Shown: positions 11,219 to 23,335, numbered from the stretch's first letter. The stretch: DNA of 64,000 bases from Lampris incognitus (GCF_029633865.1 NC_079214.1:26703724-26767723), one strand, 5' to 3'. The notes: generated from the sequence alone by a model not told the origin. Numbers and translations are program-made.

Positions 11219-12508
11219 GGGGGGGGGGCAGTAGCTTTGGTAGTACTCTTCATATACATTTGTCAACCGTTAGTCTCATATCATGACGTTCGGTTTTCCA
11301 TGACTTTCCATGCCTAGTATCCATGTGGCCCGTCACCTGTTACAGCCAGACACATGCTGTGGGACACGTGCTGCGGGCAGCGGCCCCTCCTCTGCGGGCG
11401 GCTCCCACCGAGTTTCCACTGCACCTGGCTCCAAGTTTGTAGCTCTTCAGTGAGTCACTGGAAAGCGCTGAGGACCAGAAATATACCAGCTCTCTGTCAA
11501 AATACTCCTTTTGCCTCTTATAGCACACATACACCCACTTATAGATCAGTAGCAGAGTCTATATTTTACCAGTTCCTCCCCCCGTGCAAGATCTCAGAAC
11601 ATCTGAAAATAACCTCTCTCTGAGGTTGACCCATTGACATAACCACAACTGTTGAGTCAATATCTTTTGGCCGACTGTTTATTTAAAACCTAAATGTCAG
11701 CTTGCAAGTCTTTAACGCCCCTATTTCTTGATAATTCATCTTTGTTTCCTCAGAGGTGTGAGGTCAAAGATAGAGACTGGTGGTGCAGTTCAGAGCCGAC
11801 ATTGCTGGCTGATGACTCACAAGACCGTCTCTCGTTCGAGTGCGATTGGAGTTGAACTCACCTTTTTACTAACAAAGCTCTTGTGTAAACGAGTAGTGGA
11901 GAGAGAGCAGAAAAGGCAGGGCGGGGGGTGGGGGGCTTAGCTCATTGTTTGCTCTTTGCAGATATGACATAATGCTCTCACACAGGTGTTACAGCACAGA
12001 AACACAGGCTGAAGTTTTGCCTTCTGTTGCTACAACTCCTTAGCCTATGTCATCCCGGTTCACATGAGAGCAAGTTCCTTTCCACTTTGGAGACGATCCA
12101 GTCCGATGTTGTAATCTTTTCTTTACTTTTATTTACAACAAAGAGGTATACAATTGTCATACAGAAAAAATAGCAACTTTTTACAGACCAGGGGGGCTCA
12201 AAGTCCATTCATTTTTTAAGTCCGTTCAGAGTTCATATAAAATGTACTTTCTTTAAAATATCGAAAGTTTTTATTGCTTTTTTGTTTTTCGCATTTTCAG
12301 TTAAGGTGCCATACTGCGTGAGTTCAACAACAAATCGATGAAAGCAGGGTTTAAAGTCATACCATTTAGATTTGTGGATGTGAAATTTACCAAGATTAAT
12401 CAGAAGCTGAATTATATAGGTAATATTGCTGTCCATCCCATAGAACACAAAATATAACACCACATCTAATAAATTAATCTGTACATTAGTAACTATTTTT
12501 TTCCATTT
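11036..12508. other. Intergenic with a short (TG)n tract
   Basis: A (TG)n run at 11189-11217 is followed by a G run. No coding or transposon motif was identified elsewhere. Confidence 0.45.
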
Positions 12509-12516
12509 ATAAAGTC

Positions 12517-12880
12517 AGTAACACTTTCTATGAAGCTTGCATCTATAACGTCCTATAAGCATCTATAACGCCCATACGTTCCTATAATGTGTATAACAAA
12601 TGTGATGGCTGAAGACTGTGAAATAGCCCTGGTCTCATTATGCATCTCTACAAAACTTCAGCAAAACAAGTTGGCTATGATGCATTATGACATTTGACAG
12701 ATAAACAGGCTAATGATGACATATTTATAATGCATAAATCCGTTTTAAATTGACATAATGTAGCATAAAGGTGGTTATGAGGTGTTGTGAGGGCGTATAC
12801 ATGGTTATAATGAATCTTACAATGACTTGTAGCTACACTTATAGGGCCTTATAGATGCAAGCTTCATAGAAAGTGTTACC
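12517..12880. mobile_element. hAT-type MITE with 8-bp duplication
   Basis: Terminal inverted repeats of about 31 bp: the left begins AGTAACACTTTCTATGAAGC and the right, read inverted, begins GGTAACACTTTCTATGAAGC. Both continue TTGCATCTATAA. The flanks are perfect ATAAAGTC copies (12509-12516 and 12881-12888). It has no open frame and the interior holds several TATAATG/CATTATA-type inverted motifs. Confidence 0.92.
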
Positions 12881-13104
12881 ATAAAGTCTTGCATATCAAA
12901 TAACTGAATGGGCACATAGAAAAAACAAATGAAATATAGTTTCTCTATCTGAATTACAAAAAAAAAAGCTTGTCCACTTCACCACGGGGCTCTTATTTGT
13001 AAATTCCTGAGGCCATTCAGCCTCCTGATTTAAAGGTACAATCCGCAATACATGCGCCCCCCATGGTTATGTGGAGTACTGAGACAGCGCTTCACATTTA
13101 CAGT

Positions 13105-13767
13105 CCGTGGCTACGTGAAGCTAGGCTAAACAGTGTAAGCTAAGCCAACTAGCACACAGAAAACACATGCCCATCTCAAATCAGCTTCCTGGGTCTCCAG
13201 TGGCACAGCTTCGCGGGTCTCCAGTTGCTCAGCTTCCTGGGTCTCCAGTGGCACAGCTTCGCGGGTCTCCAGTGGCACAGCTTCCCGGGTCTCAAGTGGC
13301 TCAGCTTCCCGGATCTCCAGTGGCTCAGCTTCCCGGGTCTCCAGTGGCTCCGCCTCAGGCGCCCCAAGCGGTCCCGCGGTTGTCCCTGTCCACGCCACCG
13401 GCTTCCCGAGCGGCTGTCCTGCCTCTCATTGTGTGTAAAGAGGAAAGGAACACAACTAAGCAGCCAGCCAAACTCCATCAAAATGAATACCGGTGTCAGG
13501 GAGTAGCGTTCTACGCACCTAGTGCTTTATTTTGGGGCACTGCTGCATTCACAATGAATGGTGTAAAACTGAAATAAAAACAATAAAGCAGTATTTACAC
13601 ATGGACATGCATAGACATTAATACAATTTACATTCAACAGTTGCATCGAATAATAGCGTATGCTAAACTAGGCTAGCCCAAAAAATGGGCTAAGCTAGGC
13701 TAAATAAAAATTTGGTTACGTGAAGCTAGGCTAAACAGCTAACTTGCTCACCGAAAACACATTCATA
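13105..13767. repeat. Locally duplicated block, copy boundaries at about 13112 and 13716
   Basis: TACGTGAAGCTAGGCTAAAC at about 13112 and again at about 13718 is followed in both by GAAAACACAT. The first copy continues ATGCCCATCTCAAATC. The second continues ATGCTCATTTCAAATC only after a 355-bp repeat at 13769-14121. A roughly 600-bp spaced direct duplication is therefore seen, one copy interrupted. Confidence 0.7.
13182..13349. repeat. 24-bp minisatellite, 7 units
   Basis: Units follow the pattern CAGCTTCCCGGGTCTCCAGT plus GGCT or GGCA. Because 24 is a multiple of three, octapeptide-repeat frames open on both strands. No homolog is recognised and I do not treat them as genes. Confidence 0.93.
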
Positions 13768-13768
13768 C

Positions 13769-14121
13769 ATTATCCGAACCGCTTATCCTGCTCTGAGGGA
13801 TGCTGGAGCCTATCCCAGCAGTCATTGGGCGGTAGGCGGGGAGACACCCTGGACTGGCCGCTAGGCCATCGCACAAAGGCACACACACACACACACGCGC
13901 ACACACCTAGAGACAATTTAGTATGGCCGATTCACCTGACCTACATTTCTTTGGACTGTGGGAGGAAACCGGAGCCCCTGGAGGAAACCCACGCAGACAC
14001 GGGGAGAACATGCAAACTCCACACAGAGGACCAAGGACGACCCCCAAGGTTGGATTACTCCGGGGCTCGCACCCGGGATCTTCTTGCTGTGAAGCGACCG
14101 CGCTAACCACTGCGCCGCCCG
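13769..14121 (-). mobile_element. Full-length family B interspersed repeat (tRNA-like head on the right)
   Basis: From the left: CGCTTATCCTGCTCTGAGGG, AGACACCCTGGACTGGCCGC, a (CA)n tract, GGAAACCCACGCAGACACGG, CATGCAAACTCCACACAGAG and, reading leftwards from the right end, a tRNA-like head GGGCGGCGCAGTGGTTAGCG with a box B-like GGGTGCGAGCCCC. The flanks AAAACACAT / AAAACGCAT look like a 9-bp duplication with one change. It splits one copy of the local duplication described at 13105. Confidence 0.8.
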
Positions 14122-14461
14122 CAAAACGCATGCTCATTTCAAATCGGGCCCCATGTATCTCTACCACACAAATTCCCAACAATAATCAAAGAACAATAAA
14201 CTACAATATGTGATGGACAACTATTCACAGTCAATGCTTCCGAAGGCAACACAAGATACAGGCAAGGATTACAGTGGATCCTTTTGCCGTTACGTCCCGC
14301 CCCACCCCGACTTCTTTGCAAACTAAATAAAAGCGCCGAAAGGCAGGTTGTATCTACTACAATCGGGATACAAAACACTCCCCGCCTGGAATCTGTCAAG
14401 ATTCCACATACGTGTAACCTACAAATTTACAAAGTTGAATCCAGTCCTCCAGTCCTACTAC

Positions 14462-15765
14462 TCAAGAAGAAGTGTAAGTTACAGGTCTGAGGAACCTCTT
14501 AGTTGTCCCCGTTTTTGTCACCTTGAGTTTGACCTTGCGAACTCTCCCATCACCACTAGGAAAGAAGCTTGAAACATGTGACATGGGCCAATCGTTCTGG
14601 GCTGCTTGACTGTGCTTTAGCACTACGATTTCGCCAACCTGGATGTTAGGGCATGAATCTTGGCATTTGTATCGCATTTGAAGTGTCTGCAGATATTCTG
14701 GTTTCCAGCGACTCCAGAACTGGTTCGCGAGACTCTGCACTTGGCGCCATTGCTGTTAATAGAGATGTTCTCCACTGAAGTTTCCAAGTGAAGGCGGTGC
14801 ACTAACTTTCTGAGTTAGGAGCATTGCAAGAGTAAGTATTAAAGATGAGTCTCCATCAGTGGAAACTGGGACCAGGGGCCGGGAGTCCTCATTAGGATTG
14901 ACAGAACCTCATGAGTTAGACCAGAAGAGCTTGTGCGTGCCAGCATAGAATCCAAGATTCTCCATGCCACTCCAGTCAAACGCTCCCATGCTCCTCCCAT
15001 GTGAGAAGCATGTGGTACATTGAAGTCCTCCCGGGTGCAACCCTGACTGTTCACAAACCTCTGAACCCTTGACTCCTTGACCACTTTGCGAAACTCAAGC
15101 TCATTGCAGGCAACAATAAAATTCGTTCCATAATCCGGCTGTAACTGCTTAGAGAGTCCTCGGATGGCAAAGAACCTTCTAACGGCATTAATGTCGTTAG
15201 AAGTGGCCATGGCTTTGATCACTTCAATGTGGACTGCATGAGTGCTCATACAGGTAAAGAGTATTGTCCAGCGCTTGCTGTATGCTAGACCACTTCTTGT
15301 ACGCCGTGCAACCATTGTCCAGAGGCCAAAGACATCCAAACCGTTGTAGGTGAAAGTTGGGGAGGTGCTCAGTCGCTCTTCTGGTAGGTCTGACATCTTC
15401 TGCCTTTCTAGCTTTCCCCGGAGCTTCCGACAAGTGACACAATCATTAAGGATGCTGTTTATGCACCTCTTGCCTCTGATTAGGCATATTCCAGCAGCTC
15501 AAACAGCTCCCTCTGTGAAAGTACGACCTTGATGCTCCACCTGAGTAATATGGATACATGATGTTAGCATGAGCGCTCTATTGACAACAAGAAACGTCAC
15601 ATACCCGGTCAACGCGGCGTATTTGTTTGAGAAATGGACACAACTGAAAGCCTCAAAAGGGACTGCATGCAATTCAACACTGGCTGGTTTTCTCATTCGC
15701 AAGTAATAAAGCAAAGAACTTCTACAGATTGAACAATCACATAATCGCATCCAATCTAAGTCCAA
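14462..15765 (-). pseudogene. BEL/Pao retrotransposon integrase fragment
   Basis: Three minus-strand frames in order give a BEL-type integrase. First comes EHQGRTFTEGAV with the zinc-binding CVTCRKLRGK part near 15395-15540. Next is the core with TYNGLDVFG (first Asp), HAVHIEVI, QPDYGTNF (second Asp) and ASHMGGAWERLTG (Glu), at about 14890-15390. A C-terminal stretch with FWSRWKPEYLQTLQ and VGEIVVLK follows (about 14560-14740). Frame changes, and the absence of reverse transcriptase and LTRs, show that it is a decayed piece. In intact elements this enzyme inserts the cDNA into the genome. Confidence 0.85.
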
Positions 15766-15897
15766 ATGTCAAAGTGCCGGGGGGGGGATCATTATCAATA
15801 TCATACTCAGTTATGGATGGTTTAAATGCCGATGCAATATTTCATCTCCAGCGAGCCGATTACTTTTCAGTATCAGGCTTTACTGTTTGCATTATGT

Positions 15898-16030
15898 CCA
15901 TCCATGCATCCATTATCTGAACCGCTTATCCTGCTCTCATGGTCGTGGGGATGCTGGAGCCTATTCCAGCAGTCATTGGGCAGCAGGCGGGGAGACACCC
16001 TGGACAGGCCGCCAGGCCATCACAGGGCCG
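15898..16030 (+). repeat. Family B 3' module, truncated
   Basis: CATCCATTATCTGAACCGCT, GATGCTGGAGCCTATTCCAG and GACAGGCCGCCAGGCCATC match the start of the full repeat at 13769. Confidence 0.85.
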
Positions 16031-16701
16031 TTTGCAGTATGTATACTACTGATTTTCCCCTCCTGTAATACTCAGGCCTTATACAGCATGCAAGCTGTTG
16101 ACAGCAGATTTCAGATTTTACTGCCACTAGGCCTTCTCCCCTTAATACCAAACACTGTAACATAATTTCTGTGAAAATCAGAAGAGTGAGACAGGGGAAC
16201 TGTTGACTGAATTCTTGACTGTTCCTGTTGCTTCACCGAATCTCTTGATTCCAACAGTGTTACGATACAAAGGGCAACCAGCCGGGCTCTGCAAAAAGTC
16301 ACGGCCTACTGTACTTCCACAAAGAAGCTACACGTCACTACCATTTCCCAAACTGACTCTTATGTTGAGGTTTTTCCATCGAAAAGAAGGAAACTCTTTG
16401 GGTGTGATAAACACGGATGACTGAAACCTGCCGCTGTCATGAAATGTACTCCGTCTTCTCTTTTCTCGTGGAGTGGAAACACTTAAGTCATTCGTCCCCC
16501 CCCCCCATCAGTTTTTTTTCTTTTTCTTTTCTTCTTTGCAGCGGCTAGATTCACCGCAATGCTCTGGCACAGGAAACCAAGCAAGGGATGGAGTCATACA
16601 TTGCATCATCTCTCAGGCATGTGAAAACAATCACAGAAACTGGATCCAATTAGAGGACACACACGTTACACGTTATATGTGTACACACACACACGCACGC
16701 A

Positions 16702-16738
<37 letters not shown>

Positions 16739-16954
16739 TCCACCAACTAAAGGTCTGCTCTTATAATCATCACGAGAACGCTCTGTGAATTTGAGTTTCG
16801 GCCAAAAGGCGCACAACGCCCAGGTTTGCATTAGCAGCTGGCCTTTTTTTCTAGTACCCAAGCTATAGATGCTAAGTATGATTTATTATAATTCACTTGT
16901 AATTAATTTGTAAAGGGAATATCAGATGAATGAACAATAAATAAATCAAACTCC
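16031..16954. other. Intergenic with a (CA)n tract at 16683-16737
   Basis: No gene or transposon end identified apart from the CA microsatellite. Confidence 0.45.
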
Positions 16955-19445
16955 ATGGGACCAAGTATGCAAAAACATTTATTGTTGAGGACGTCATATT
17001 CAACAGTGCCTTCCCCAGTATTGTGGTTTTACAATAGTATGTATTCCCTCTTCAGGAGACTAGACCTGGATGCTTCAGCAGTAAAAAAAACAAACAAAAA
17101 ACAAAAAAACCCATTAAGCAGTGTCTTGCTTACGCTTGTGTATTTGTGTTTTTTACATTTGAGATGGCATTTTACAATGTATTGTGAATACATACTGTAA
17201 GATCACAGGATATGAACAACATGAAGCAAAGAGGCAGTCCACTTAAGCAGATGATCCACCAGCAAAGGAAAGTAATGAAAAAACAAAAGTAGAAGAGGGA
17301 AAGGAGAGATGACAGACGCAGCACAAAGAGAGTAAAATCCACAGCACTGAACCTGTGTCCGAGGAATGTAGAGGTTAAGATGAAAATACATATTTGGTCA
17401 ACGGAAACATGATGAGTGCATGCCAACACATTGTTCCTATTAAAAGACATTAACAGTAAATACACGTTTCAAGTAACCGTTGAATTGGTCCTGTTGTGCC
17501 CATCTCAGGCAAGCCAGTGCACCCAAGACTTTTCAATCTCATACATAATGAATGACACACCACCACCACGATCATGCTGTGTGAGTGTAGATGAGTTTGT
17601 GAGTTTGTGTTAAAGGCTCACATTTTCAAGGCCTGTTGGAAACCCTTTCCATCTAAGTCCTGATATTCATAAAAACAACTAACAGGTAGCTGCAACTTGA
17701 CAAAACAAGTCAGGAAGGGTTCACAAGACAAAAAAAATCTGTTGTGCCATTCCTTTTTCACATCTCATTGTGAACTATATGAGTTTAACATATTCCTTTA
17801 TACAGTGATGGCCCACAAAGAGGAAAAAAAGTGTAATGGCATGGTGCAAATGGAAAAAAAAGTGATTTGATGCACTAGACATGTACAGACTATTGTTATG
17901 AACTCACAGACTCTTGAATGGCTCCCCTACAGTCCAACATCTCCTTTGTATAAAGAAACCACAGTATCAGGATGAAGCAAGCACCTAGCCTATAAGAAGT
18001 CTGGTATAGATACATTAGGCGCTGCACAGGCTTGTCTTTGGCATGGTTACATGTCGGAGAAGCCAAATAGAAGCGAAAACATAAACAATAAGATCACTGC
18101 TAAGAAAGCAAATTCAGGTCAGTGCTTCTTCAGACTGGAATGGGCTTCATATCCTGTGGTGCAGTCCCACTTTTACAGGGTTCAAAATGAGCAGTGTAGA
18201 TCCTTTTTTTTTTTTAACCACTGAGGTGTGGGGATAACCATTGATATTCAAAACCAGAATCTGAACCATATATATATATATATATATATAAAAACAGCTT
18301 CAGCCAGAATAAAACACTAGAGAAATTTTAAGACTTTCATGCACTTTATACCAAAGAGCTGAAAAAAAAATCATTATTGTTTTAATATAGCATCTTCACA
18401 AGACAAATGGAGCCTTTTCCTAAATGCTATCTGACCACCAAATGAAACCAGCGCCAACCAAGCGATTGCACAATGTAACCGCACACAATAACTGACACAA
18501 ACACTAGCTTATCTACAGGTCTAGCTGTTTTGGCCAACATGCAGCTCACTTCAAAAGGCAACCCCTCTTAGCTAGCCCTGAAATCCCCCCTGCCTCTAAG
18601 CTAAGCCTAGCACTACCAGCACACAGCATCTCAAGAGCAGATACCCTCTGCTGTGTAAACGAAGAACAGCCGTCTGTTCAGTCACAGTACAGCTGAATGT
18701 TGTTACTTTCTGCTGTTGTTTACACGGCAAGTGACAGCACTGTGTGCTTTCTACAGCTGTACAGTGAATCTGCATGGGATGCAAGGTACCAGCAATGGCC
18801 AAGAATTTATCATTCTCTATGGGGCACCAGTTAGCTGGAATGGGTGGGTGGGTGGAGGTTTGCTTAAGCCTCACTCTGCTCAACTTTCTCAAGGAAAGAT
18901 GCAATTTGTGATCTTTCAGCTATCCTAGTTTCTCCACTGATGAGGAACGCTCTGGATTTGAACTCCTTGGAAGCTAATGGATCGACAAGTCATTATCAAA
19001 GTAGAGGAAACAGGGACTCCTCAATGTTAGTTTATGGTTGAAAGCTGATGTTTCCCTTACTTGATCATGATCATGTCATGTTTCACAAGCTCATCGTATA
19101 AAAAAAACGAAACCAAACAGAACGAATATATGTTTGGAAAGATCACATATAGGCTCAGGAAAACAAAAGGAGCAAGTGAAATGAAATTACTAAAAACTAA
19201 AAAATAGATTTACAGCTGCAATAATAGCATCAATAATAACATAATAAAAATAAGTATGAACAAGTAGATGGGAGAGGGCAATTCCAGTTATTTCCCTTCT
19301 TCTCAGATGTTGGTTCTGGTTGAGGGTGCCTTACTCCACAGTTTGGCACAAGATTCCACACAGTGAGATGAGACCAGGGGATTGGCTGAAATTATTCCAC
19401 ATTGTGAGATGAGACATTGGCTTGAGACAGGATAGGCTCTGCCCC
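16955..19445 (-). other. tmod3: Probable tmod3 3' untranslated region
   Basis: This stretch follows the tmod3 stop codon at 19448-19446 on the minus strand. It is unusually free of transposons for this window and is AT-rich. An AATAAA on the minus strand near 16979-16984, followed by T/G-rich sequence, is a candidate polyadenylation site. An (AT)n run lies at 18270-18290. The true 3' end could lie at an earlier signal. Confidence 0.4.
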
Positions 19446-19477
19446 TTACAGGTCCCCTTCCACTCGCCTCCTGCGGA
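19446..19477 (-). CDS. tmod3: Tropomodulin-3, last coding exon
   Basis: The acceptor AG is at 19479-19478. The exon completes a valine codon split in phase 1 and encodes VRRRRVEGDL then TAA. The basic VRKRRVEGD-type tail is characteristic of TMOD3 and was the main reason for choosing tmod3 over tmod1/2/4. Only 32 coding bases are present. Confidence 0.85.
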
Positions 19478-21596
19478 CTAGAGAGAACAGGAGGGATGAA
19501 TCAAAGACAGAAATTAAAAATGATAAAGAAAGACACAGATTCTTCAATAGCAATGAAATGACAAAGAGAAGGACAGGGTTGAATAAGGAGCAACTGCAAA
19601 CATGCTTTGTAACCCTTAACCTACTCAATCCTGTTAGTTCTTATAAAGAGTGAGTTATGAACTATGTGGTCAAAGGTCACACCCATCCTTATGTAATGTG
19701 TCACTGTGTACAGGAAATGAGTGATAAGTCTTTGCTGCTACAACAAGTCGGAGGAACACACAGTGTCAGCCCAGATATTGTTAATGTGAATGCGGTGAAT
19801 GCTCCATTGAAAATACTGTGAAAGTAACCGCTGTTTTCTCAATGCATTTGGACAAACTTAAGACCACACCCATGCATCAGACCTGTGCTACCGCGGCTCT
19901 GAGAAGATGAGGAGCTAGAGGAGAGAGCAAAGGGTACACCGAGGACCGTCACTGTAAGGGCAAAGGACCCAGTGTAGGGTGAAGAGATATGGACATCAAG
20001 ACAAGACCACTGCAGGTGGAGTACTTTTTATCTATTGTGACACACTCTAAAGCACATAGGCAACTAAACCAGCACCAATCTCTGCCAATATTCTTTGTAA
20101 GGCAGACCATCACATCAAATCTTTACTGTAGTCTCGCTTATCTCCTACAACACAATTTATGATCTTTTCCTAACTATTAGAATACACTAGCAAGTTCAGT
20201 ATACACATATTAAACTAGGGAACACTTATTTCAATAAAATCTCAATGCTTCAAAATGGTTATCCACTGATACTTAAAATCTTCTTTCAAAATAAACTGTG
20301 TTTTCAAGAAGCTAGCAGTGGGAATATATAGTTTTTAGATTATTTATGGGAAATTTTATAGAAAAAGCTCTGCTTTAAAGTTTACCAGTTAACTAGTGGT
20401 AACATATTAGAAAAGGCCCTATGTGCTTGGATTATCTGAACATTTAGTTATCAGAATGAAGGATGTGCCATTTCTCCAGTACAAAGAGCATGAAGATTAA
20501 TATCATGACTTGGGGCTACTACACACTCTACTTTTGCTTGGCTCTGCTCTTATGAATAAAACATGGCATATTATCCAAATGCACTTTATCCAAGTTGTTT
20601 AGATGCCTTATCTTTTAGTCTTTATTGCAACATAGGATGACAGAAAGGCCCATTTACACCTAGTATCAACATGCAATATATATCTGGATGTTATCTACAT
20701 AAAGAACAATCAAATTATTCACTTCACTTTTTCATTTACACTTGGTATTCAGATGCATTCTCGTTGTCTGCATTGTGATTAAATTTTCATTTCACAAGCA
20801 TTCCATGCAAAAACAAGTGGGTGGGAGAATGGGCAGACAGTCGAAATTAATAGTCAAATAGAAAATTTAGAAAAAGGTCATCTGGGCAGCACAGCAGACT
20901 AGTGTGCTAGCACCCCAATGCTGAGGTCCACTGTCTGATCCCGTGTTGCCTCCAGCTCAACCGAGCATCACAGTACTCCGAGATGGGGAGCAGGCAGGGG
21001 TAATGTGTCCTGCCATCGTGAAAAGTGACTGCTACAGGTGGTGGGACACCTTTACAGCTGCAGGTGAATCTGGGGGAAATAGCATGAGCCTCCATATGTG
21101 TTATGTTCCCCCAAAGAAACCCTCAGCTGGCAGAGTGAAAAGAAGCAGTTGGCTTGCTCTACATGTATCGGAGCATCTTAATGGAGTCTAGACCCTCTCC
21201 AACCATTGTAAGGGTTGCAAAATGGCAGGAATTTAGGAGAATAGACTGGACATGCCAAACTGGGATGAAAGGGGGAGAAAAAAACCATTCAAGGGATCGT
21301 ATTTAATACAACAGAGGTGAAAGAAAAGAATCATTTGGCCAAACAAATTGTTTTGCAAACACTGTGAATGTTTCTACAGCTCCCAATTTCCATTGAGGGG
21401 TGTCTGATAGATCCGATCACAATATGTGCTGTTTGCATTTACACTTTGCATTATTATGCAACTTTCTTGACCCAGATTCAATACCTGGGCACAGATTCCA
21501 TGTAAATACCAGGTGTAAATGGGGTTAATGGGTACATCAAAATCTACGAATCTCCTGTTTGCTCTTGTGTGTCCATGTGCCTGTGAAATGTTCTAC
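19478..21596 (-). other. tmod3: tmod3 penultimate intron
   Basis: The donor is GTAGAA below 21597 and the acceptor is AG at 19478-19479. It contains a diverged SINE at 20884-21286; otherwise no features are recognised. Confidence 0.8.
20884..21286 (+). mobile_element. Diverged tRNA-derived SINE in tmod3 intron
   Basis: The head GGGCAGCACAGCAGACTAGT and the body motifs GTGAAAAGAAGCAGTTGGCT, ACATGTATCGGAG and GGGATGAAAGGGGGAGAAAA match the plan of SINE family A, but with many differences. It is probably an older relative. Confidence 0.7.
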
Positions 21597-21741
21597 CTAG
21601 ATCGTTGTTCTTGGTGATAGCTGCAGCAGCCCTGGAGCGTGGTCCCTGCTGGGTGAAGTGGTAACCAAATTTCACTATGCCGTTGTTCTCCTCCAGCATT
21701 TTAGCTATCTCCATCTCAACTGTGGTACCCAGCTGCTGCCT
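21597..21741 (-). CDS. tmod3: Tropomodulin-3, coding exon 8 (last leucine-rich part and C-cap)
   Basis: It begins after a CAG acceptor and reads [20 protein letters not shown], then [15 protein letters not shown] and ITKNNDL, ending with phase-1 G before GTAGAA. The [11 protein letters not shown] motif is nearly universal in tropomodulins and belongs to the C-terminal actin-binding site that caps filament pointed ends. The length (48 codons plus one base) matches the vertebrate exon. Confidence 0.95.
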
Positions 21742-21838
21742 CTGAGGAACACGGAGATACACAGCAATTAGGATTTTATGTATGTGTGTGTGTGTGTGTG
21801 TGTGTCTGTGTGTCTGTGCGTGCGTGTGTGTGGGGTAC

Positions 21839-21982
21839 CTGGTTGTCTATTTTGATCTCTGTGAGAGTGTCATTGTCCCTTAACGCTTCAACCAGTGCCT
21901 GCACCCCGGCCCCAGTGATGAAGTTAGACTCCAGATTGAGACTACGCAATGTCTTGTTCTCCCTCAGCATATCACTGAATGC
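21839..21982 (-). CDS. tmod3: Tropomodulin-3, coding exon 7 (leucine-rich repeats)
   Basis: This exon has 48 codons, starting [20 protein letters not shown] and continuing [18 protein letters not shown] and EIKIDNQ. These are leucine-rich repeats of the C-terminal actin-binding domain. It is bounded by CTAG/GC and CAG/GTACCC. A (TG)n tract starts just past the donor at 21781-21835. Confidence 0.95.
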
Positions 21983-22193
21983 CTAGAATCAGGGAGAATG
22001 AGAGACAGAGAACAGAGGGACAAGAAAAAGTACAAGGCAGGGAAGAAGAGAGAGAACAGCAAGAAAGAGAAATGAGAGTGAGATCAGGGGTGGCAGAAAG
22101 CTCTTGAAATTCATGAAGGATATGAAAACTGAAAGACACTAAATAGTGCTGTTAAACCATACACATACACCACAAATGCATGTGGGCACTCAC

Positions 22194-22301
22194 CACAGCG
22201 ATGGGGTCATTACTCCGTGTGGCTGCCAAGCTGAACTTCTTGACATGTATGTTGCTCTCCATGGCTTTGGCAAACTCCTTCAACGTGGGTATTGGAATGT
22301 T
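22194..22301 (-). CDS. tmod3: Tropomodulin-3, coding exon 6
   Basis: This exon has 36 codons: [20 protein letters not shown], then [16 protein letters not shown], followed by GTGAGT. The [10 protein letters not shown] motif is shared by TMOD3 and related family members. The exon is in phase 0 at both ends, and its length equals that of the human exon. Confidence 0.95.
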
Positions 22302-22386
22302 CTGAAAGCATACAAAATGCTCTCACAGATAGTGGCATAGACAAGAAAGTAAAAGTGTGTTTGTGTGTGTTTGTTTGTGGTGGTAC

Positions 22387-22517
22387 CTTGATGTTGTTAA
22401 GATTGACCTCTGTTAGGGAGCTGTCATTGCTTTTTATCCTCTGCAGGGTTTCCTCTACATTGGTGGGGTTGGGTGGCTCATCAAACACTGGATTCATCTT
22501 CTCTCCCTTGATCACAT
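22387..22517 (-). CDS. tmod3: Tropomodulin-3, coding exon 5
   Basis: The exon (131 bp) encodes VIKGEKMNPVFDEPPNPTNV then EETLQRIKSNDSSLTEVNLN and NIK. VFDEPPNPTNVEE is close to TMOD3 rather than TMOD1. The acceptor is CTAG and the donor is GTACCA. This part enters the leucine-rich domain. Confidence 0.95.
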
Positions 22518-22620
22518 CTAGGAAAAACACAGACACACGTGTCAGGTTATTGGCCCTAAGCTGCATTTCGGTATCAGTTTTGCAGAAGAGTAATGTTTTT
22601 TTTTTTTAAATTTTACTCAC

Positions 22621-22695
22621 TGTTGAAACCCTCTTTAGTAGTGGTCCCATCATATGTCTGAGTACTGGTCACAAGTGTGTGCACTCCCAGGATTG
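22621..22695 (-). CDS. tmod3: Tropomodulin-3, coding exon 4b (short variable linker)
   Basis: This 75-bp exon, too short for a long open frame, was found by splicing logic. After TTAAGCAATCC (acceptor AG) it encodes AILGVHTLVTSTQTYDGTTT then KEGFN, with donor GTGAGT. It completes the conserved CDLAAILG junction and joins the next exon as FNNVIKG. It is about five residues shorter than the human counterpart, in a linker known to vary. Confidence 0.88.
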
Positions 22696-23069
22696 CTTAA
22701 AAAAAACAAAACAAAAAAAAAACAGACCAACAAGCTGAGCAAGCTGAGCAGAGTACTGTAGATTTTTTTGTGATGTGCGTTTGTGTTCTCCAGCACTCCA
22801 TTGTTGAGCAAGTGAACAGTAATTACATTTAGAGAGCTAGTAAACAATAGAACTCTTCTCTTGCAAAGCGAGCCCTTTCCCACACATGGACACTCAGCTA
22901 AGGGATGATGCCATGGGAAGAGTAAAAAGGGGCCTGTGTTTTACTACACCAGTAGAGGCAAAGTGTAAGAACCTCCAGAACCAGTAGGTCACTTTGCATG
23001 AGCATAGTTTCATTTAAAAAGAAAACAAAATCTCGTAAATAACAGCAGGAGTCATTCATTCACTTTTAC

Positions 23070-23192
23070 CTGCAAGGTCACACAGTTCTGTGTCTGTGGC
23101 GCTGGATAAAGCTTCCTCCAGCTCTGGGTCAAGAGTCGTAACATCTTCCTGGCGTGTTTCGATGGGTTTCTGTTTGGGGATGAACACTTTGC
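23070..23192 (-). CDS. tmod3: Tropomodulin-3, coding exon 3
   Basis: This 123-bp exon encodes KVFIPKQKPIETRQEDVTTL, DPELEEALSSATDTELCDLA and a split codon, with donor GTAAAA. It covers the second tropomyosin-binding region. KxFIPKQKP and DPELEEAL are family signatures. A (CA)n tract and a hAT element lie within 150 bp on the intron side. Confidence 0.95.
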
Positions 23193-23220
23193 CTAGGAAG
23201 AAAGGAAGAAAAGGAGAAGG

Positions 23221-23222
<2 letters not shown>

Positions 23223-23297
<75 letters not shown>
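23223..23297. repeat. (CA)n microsatellite
   Basis: About 37 CA units, 30 bp upstream of the acceptor side of tmod3 exon 3. Confidence 0.97.
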
Positions 23298-23302
<5 letters not shown>

Positions 23303-23335
23303 CATTTCTCCACTAACTCAGATACCAGGGGTCGA

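Noticed and set aside
13182..13349. CRISPR-like regular repeats
   Set aside because: The units are directly adjacent with no spacers, and the sequence is eukaryotic.
13126..13577. Octapeptide-repeat proteins on both strands
   Set aside because: They arise from a 24-bp minisatellite. Open frames on both strands and no recognised family argue against genes.
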